Shown: piece by piece, positions 58,420-64,000 of the stretch
Layout: each line of letters opens with the position of its first letter
Position numbering within the stretch: position 1 is the stretch's first letter
Assembly (NCBI GenBank): GCA_020465985.1
Contig: JAANYP010002997.1
Span: 1 to 64,000 of the forward strand
From: Centrapalus pauciflorus
Lineage: Eukaryota > Streptophyta > Magnoliopsida > Asterales > Asteraceae
DNA: 64,000 nucleotides
Reading direction: 5' to 3'
Notes under the pieces: model-generated
Told to the model about the DNA's origin: nothing
What the model saw: only the letters and a program-made list of their open reading frames with translations
The model's database searches: none
Program-made: the position numbers and the translations under genes

Positions 58420-61073
58420 ATGAGAGAGTGCATCTCGATCCACATCGGTCAGGCCGGTATTCAGGTTGGAAATGCTTGCTGGGAACTTTACTGCCTCGAG
58501 CATGGCATTCAGGTCCGACTCCATCTCTCTTTTTCCCTATGTCTACTACTTAGAGCTTAAGAATTGTAAATGTTTGCCAGATCTGTTCGTTTGTAATGAG
58601 ATTAGCCGCGGATCTGTTGTTTCTATATTGGATCTGCGTTGTATGATCATTATTTTGGTTGGTCTGGTGCTATTTTCTTCTGATGTGGCGCAAATCATAC
58701 CGGATTTTGTTGAATGATTGCGTTTTCTAGACTACCAGGCATTCTTGATAAAGATCTACATGTTTTAGCACTAGAAACTTGCGGATCTGCAACTTCTTTT
58801 GTTTTTAAAGTACTATTCTACATTTTCAGTAGATTAATGCAAATTGCATTTAGATTAGTTAACTGGTTCTATAAAAATCTAGGATTCAAGAAGCAAAAAT
58901 ATTAAATATCCATCTGCCGGATCTATGCATGTTTTCCTATATTCCGGCAATTTAGTTCTTTGAGGGTCAACAATTTCTGACATCTGTTGGGCGATCTGAA
59001 TTTTGAATTGATCAAAATGTAAAACAAGAGAGCACTGGGCGGATCTGAAATTAAAATTGATACTCTACAATTAGTTATGATATTTCAGTTTTATGGTTTG
59101 CTACAAATCCCAGCCACCCTTCAATTAAATATCCGCTATTGGATGTAGGCATGATAAAATTATGTTATTTTCTATTGGAAACATTTTAAAATGCTTGAAC
59201 TTTATTGTATGTTCATTATAAGCACGCATGCTATCACAGTCTTTTCAATTATATATATAATTTTAAGGGTTTATCATGAAAAAGAAACAATATGTTTTTC
59301 TTGCTTTTGTGGTTTTGTTCCTCCAAACCTGTATTATTTTTTTACTATTAAAGTTTTTAGTTCATTTATTTTTTTATGGTTTTCAGAAATTTACCGATAT
59401 AACACAGGACAGGGTTTTTTGAAAAGCAGAAAAACTGGGTTATAATAGGTAAAACCGGTAAATTGGGTTTTTTCGAGAAACAGAAAAACCGGGTTATAAC
59501 AGGTAAAAGTTAAAAAACCAGGAAAAAAAACTTAGAAGATGGGTCCGTGGTTCTTGGAAAAATGTCAAGTAAATGATTTATTTCGTACTTGAATTTTTGT
59601 GTGTTTCTGATTTTTTGGTATCCTTTGCAGCCTGATGGTCAGATGCCAAGTGACAAGACAGTTGGAGGAGGTGATGATGCTTTCAACACCTTTTTCAGCG
59701 AAACTGGTGCTGGGAAGCATGTCCCTCGTGCTGTCTTTGTTGATCTTGAGCCCACTGTGATTGATGAAGTTAGGACTGGAACCTACCGACAACTGTTCCA
59801 CCCTGAACAATTAATCAGCGGCAAAGAAGACGCTGCCAACAACTTTGCCCGTGGTCATTACACAAGTATGGATTAATTAATTACTATATCAATACATCGT
59901 AATCATTTGTATTTCTGTTTTGAATGATTGTACTGAAATTATTGTATTTCTGTATTACAGTTGGGAAAGAGATTGTTGACCTGTGCTTGGATCGTATCCG
60001 AAAACTTGCTGACAACTGCACCGGTCTCCAGGGTTTCCTTGTTTTTAATGCTGTTGGTGGGGGCACTGGCTCTGGTTTGGGCTCCCTGCTCTTGGAAAGA
60101 CTCTCTGTTGACTATGGAAAGAAATCCAAGCTCGGGTTCACTGTTTACCCATCCCCCCAGGTCTCAACATCTGTCGTTGAACCATACAACAGCGTCCTCT
60201 CTACGCACTCCCTCTTGGAACATACTGATGTTGCCATTCTCCTTGACAACGAAGCCATTTATGATATCTGCAGGCGCTCACTAGATATAGAGCGTCCTAC
60301 ATACACCAACCTTAACCGTTTGGTCTCTCAGGTGATGAGATGAATGCACACACTGATGCAGTTTTTTCTTATCTTGAACAAAAAACACTGATGCAGTTTT
60401 TTCTTTTTGAAAATCTTAGGTTATTTCATCTTTGACTGCTTCTTTGCGGTTTGATGGTGCCTTGAACGTGGACGTGACTGAATTCCAGACCAACTTGGTT
60501 CCATATCCAAGGATCCATTTCATGCTTTCTTCTTATGCACCAGTTATCTCAGCCGAAAAGGCTTATCACGAGCAACTATCTGTTGCCGAGATCACCAACA
60601 GTGCCTTTGAGCCGTCGTCCATGATGGCCAAATGTGATCCTCGTCACGGTAAGTACATGGCATGCTGCCTCATGTACCGTGGTGATGTTGTTCCCAAGGA
60701 TGTGAATGCTGCTGTTGCTACCATCAAGACGAAGCGGACCATCCAGTTTGTCGACTGGTGTCCTACTGGCTTCAAGTGTGGTATAAACTACCAGCCGCCA
60801 ACTGTGGTGCCAGGAGGAGACCTGGCTAAGGTGCAGAGGGCGGTTTGCATGATCTCCAACTCCACCAGTGTAGCTGAGGTGTTCTCCCGCATTGACCATA
60901 AGTTTGATCTGATGTATGCGAAGCGTGCATTTGTACACTGGTATGTTGGTGAGGGTATGGAGGAAGGAGAATTCTCAGAAGCTCGTGAGGATCTTGCTGC
61001 TCTTGAGAAGGATTACGAAGAGGTGGGTGCTGAGGGTGCTGAGGATGAGGGCGATGAAGGAGACGAGTACTAA
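58420..61073 (+). CDS. TUA: alpha-tubulin
   Basis: Alpha-tubulin pairs with beta-tubulin to build microtubules. Four exons: 58420-58512, 59631-59865, 59961-60331 and 60420-61073; total 1353 nt, 450 aa, the exact family length, all GT-AG. Seen: N-terminal MREC (the autoregulation tetrapeptide of alpha-tubulin), QAGIQVGNACWELYCLEHGI, the K40 acetylation-site loop (MPSDKTVGGGDD), the nucleotide-binding GGGTGSG loop at 142-148, catalytic E254 in NVDVTEFQTNLVPYPRIHF, the WCPTGFKCGINYQPP segment, and an acidic tail ending EGDEY with the terminal tyrosine that can be removed and re-added. Intron 1 (58513-59630, 1.1 kb) after codon 31 is large and may influence expression, as first introns often do in plant tubulin genes. 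No defects are seen, so this is an intact gene. Confidence 0.98.

Positions 61074-62618
<1,545 letters not shown>

Positions 62619-62708
<90 letters not shown>
62619..62708. repeat. (TA)n microsatellite, about 90 bp
   Basis: Separates element copies 3 and 4 and borders both. Confidence 0.95.
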
Positions 62709-62712
<4 letters not shown>

Positions 62713-63968
62713 CAGGTTCTATGGGGCACCATATGCATCGGGAACCAAAAAAAGAACCAACCACAGCCTTTAGATTAAATGATCATTGATGCATCACGCG
62801 ATGCATGTATTTGGTATGCATAGGGGTATTTTGGGAAGAATAAATATAGCTAGTCAAAGAAAATTTAATTTTATATTAATTACATATTCAATCAATACCT
62901 AAACAATAAATGCTAATTAATATTAATTGATACACTTCCAAAATTACAAAATCTAAACAAATTCAAAAAAAAGATTTGATGTCCATGCATCTAATATTCA
63001 TCCTTCAATTCGTGATGCATCTTGGTTCTTCATCCTTATTTTTTGTCATATTCAACATCTTCTTCATCCCACCATCAAGCATCATCAAAACGGTGATGCA
63101 TCTTCATGGGATTTATCTTCAAAACACGATGCATCTTCATTTGATTCAACAAAAATCACGATGAATCTTCATTTGATTCATAAAAAACACGATGCATATT
63201 CATCATATTGCATCTCGGCCATAAAAAACACGATGCATCTTCATTCGTAATGCAAATTCATTTGATTTATCTTCAAACATGATGCATCTCCGTTGGATTC
63301 ATCAAAAATCATAATGCATCAGATTCGTCTTCCATAAACATCGGATAAACACGATTAATCTTTCAAAAATTTTCATAAAGAAAATGCATAAAAAAACAAC
63401 TATACCTTTAAACGATATCGTTCCATCATCATCATTGTGAAATCATCATCATCATCATTAAAATGGCACCATGAACCGAGTGCTATGCATGGGGCGGTGG
63501 CCGCCAACTTTAGAGAGATGGATGCCAATGCGGTGGCGGCCACCAAGAGAGGGGGTGGTGGTCGCCGGCTTTAGAGAAAGGAGGAGAGAGATAAGGGTGA
63601 TCGTCATTTTCATCAAACTGCACCGTGAACCGGCTGCTATGCATGGGGTGGTGGTCGCCGACTTTAGATAGAGGGGTGGCAATGGGGTGGTGGCCGCCGG
63701 GAGAGGGGTGGTGGCTAGCCGCCGGATTTAGAGAGAGGGGGAGAGAGATAAGGGTGAGGGAGAGAATGTGGGAGAGAAAAATGGAATGTTTGTTTGTTAA
63801 TTTAATGATTTAATTACCTAAACTAATTCCTTCTATTTTAAATTTTTCTAAAATATATTTTAATTATAATTAAATATAAATTACAAGTTTAGCATTCCTA
63901 AAACGCCCTTAATGCATTTTTGGTTCCCATTTGGTTCCCGATGCATATGGTGCCCCATAGAACCTCAA

Positions 63969-63970
<2 letters not shown>
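62709..63970. mobile_element. inverted-repeat element between (TA)n tracts, copy 4
   Basis: Bases 62715-62746 and 63933-63964 are a perfect 32-bp inverted repeat (outer part GGTTCTATGGGGCACC, inner part ATATGCATCGGGAACC). It is flanked by (TA)n at both sides. The interior has many CGATGCATCTTCATTTGATT phrases and a GC-rich tandem duplication at about 63467-63765. Reading frames in the GC-rich part are on both strands and look incidental. Confidence 0.8.
63467..63765. repeat. GC-rich tandem duplication inside element copy 4
   Basis: Two units of about 145-155 bp, each running CACCRTGAACCG-TGCTATGCATGGGG, then GGTGG-CGCC, TTTAGAGA and GAGAGAGATAAGGGTGA. Within each unit, a GTGGTGGYCGCCG phrase occurs twice. 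Confidence 0.75.

Positions 63971-64000
<30 letters not shown>
63971..64000. repeat. (TA)n microsatellite running off the window
   Basis: Right border of element copy 4. Confidence 0.95.

Noticed and set aside
60576..60938. 120-codon minus-strand frame
   Set aside because: Antisense shadow of alpha-tubulin exon 4.
63458..63813. Frames of 60-75 codons on both strands
   Set aside because: All lie on the GC-rich tandem duplication inside a transposon and mirror each other on both strands.

Overview
This is nuclear DNA from a flowering plant. Genes have GT-AG introns (one GC-AG), TATA-type promoters and plant-only families (plastid EGY3, AAP amino acid permease, LRR receptor kinase). The intergenic DNA is very AT-rich and full of plant transposons and long (TA)n and (CT)n microsatellites. 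The repeat vocabulary recalls Asteraceae such as lettuce, but that is an impression, not something the sequence proves.

Protein-coding genes are sparse. From left to right: the promoter and first two exons of an amino acid permease (minus, about 1979-2393, later exons not seen); a decayed LRR receptor-kinase pseudogene (minus, about 21253-22625); a 65-aa lysine-rich ORF (minus, 30612-30809); an eight-exon RsmE-type rRNA uridine methyltransferase (minus, 38042-43251, 281 aa); a 61-aa putative secreted peptide (minus, 51188-51373); a six-exon EGY3 plastid pseudoprotease (minus, 52862-55813, 567 aa); and a four-exon alpha-tubulin (plus, 58420-61073, 450 aa). For the three large genes, exon lengths sum exactly to an intact reading frame. 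I saw no convincing tRNA or rRNA gene and no CRISPR array.

The rest is mostly mobile DNA. Many elements can be bounded by their terminal repeats and target-site duplications: Mutator-like (MULE) non-autonomous elements with 9-bp duplications (10805-12029, 18687-19842, 20120-20628, 31595-33133, 48781-50447, 50641-51100, plus the right part of one at 1-779); PIF/Harbinger-like MITEs with TTA duplications (13157-14065, 26822-28226, 38958-39299); hAT-like elements (22226-22497, 23131-23393); a candidate Helitron (33682-34218); a solo LTR of about 3.9 kb that splits a (CT)n microsatellite (5360-9301); two LINE remnants; and four members of an inverted-repeat family that sits between (TA)n tracts (2759-3179, 16146-17048, 61790-62618, 62709-63970).

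The genes do not form a pathway. EGY3 and possibly RsmE act in organelles, tubulin in the cytoskeleton, and the permease at the plasma membrane. I found no convincing new multi-gene system. The most notable observations are the (TA)n-seeking element family, a fold-back MULE, related MULEs with converging internal repeat arrays, and an LRR-kinase relic whose frame is restored when one hAT-like insertion and its duplication are discounted.
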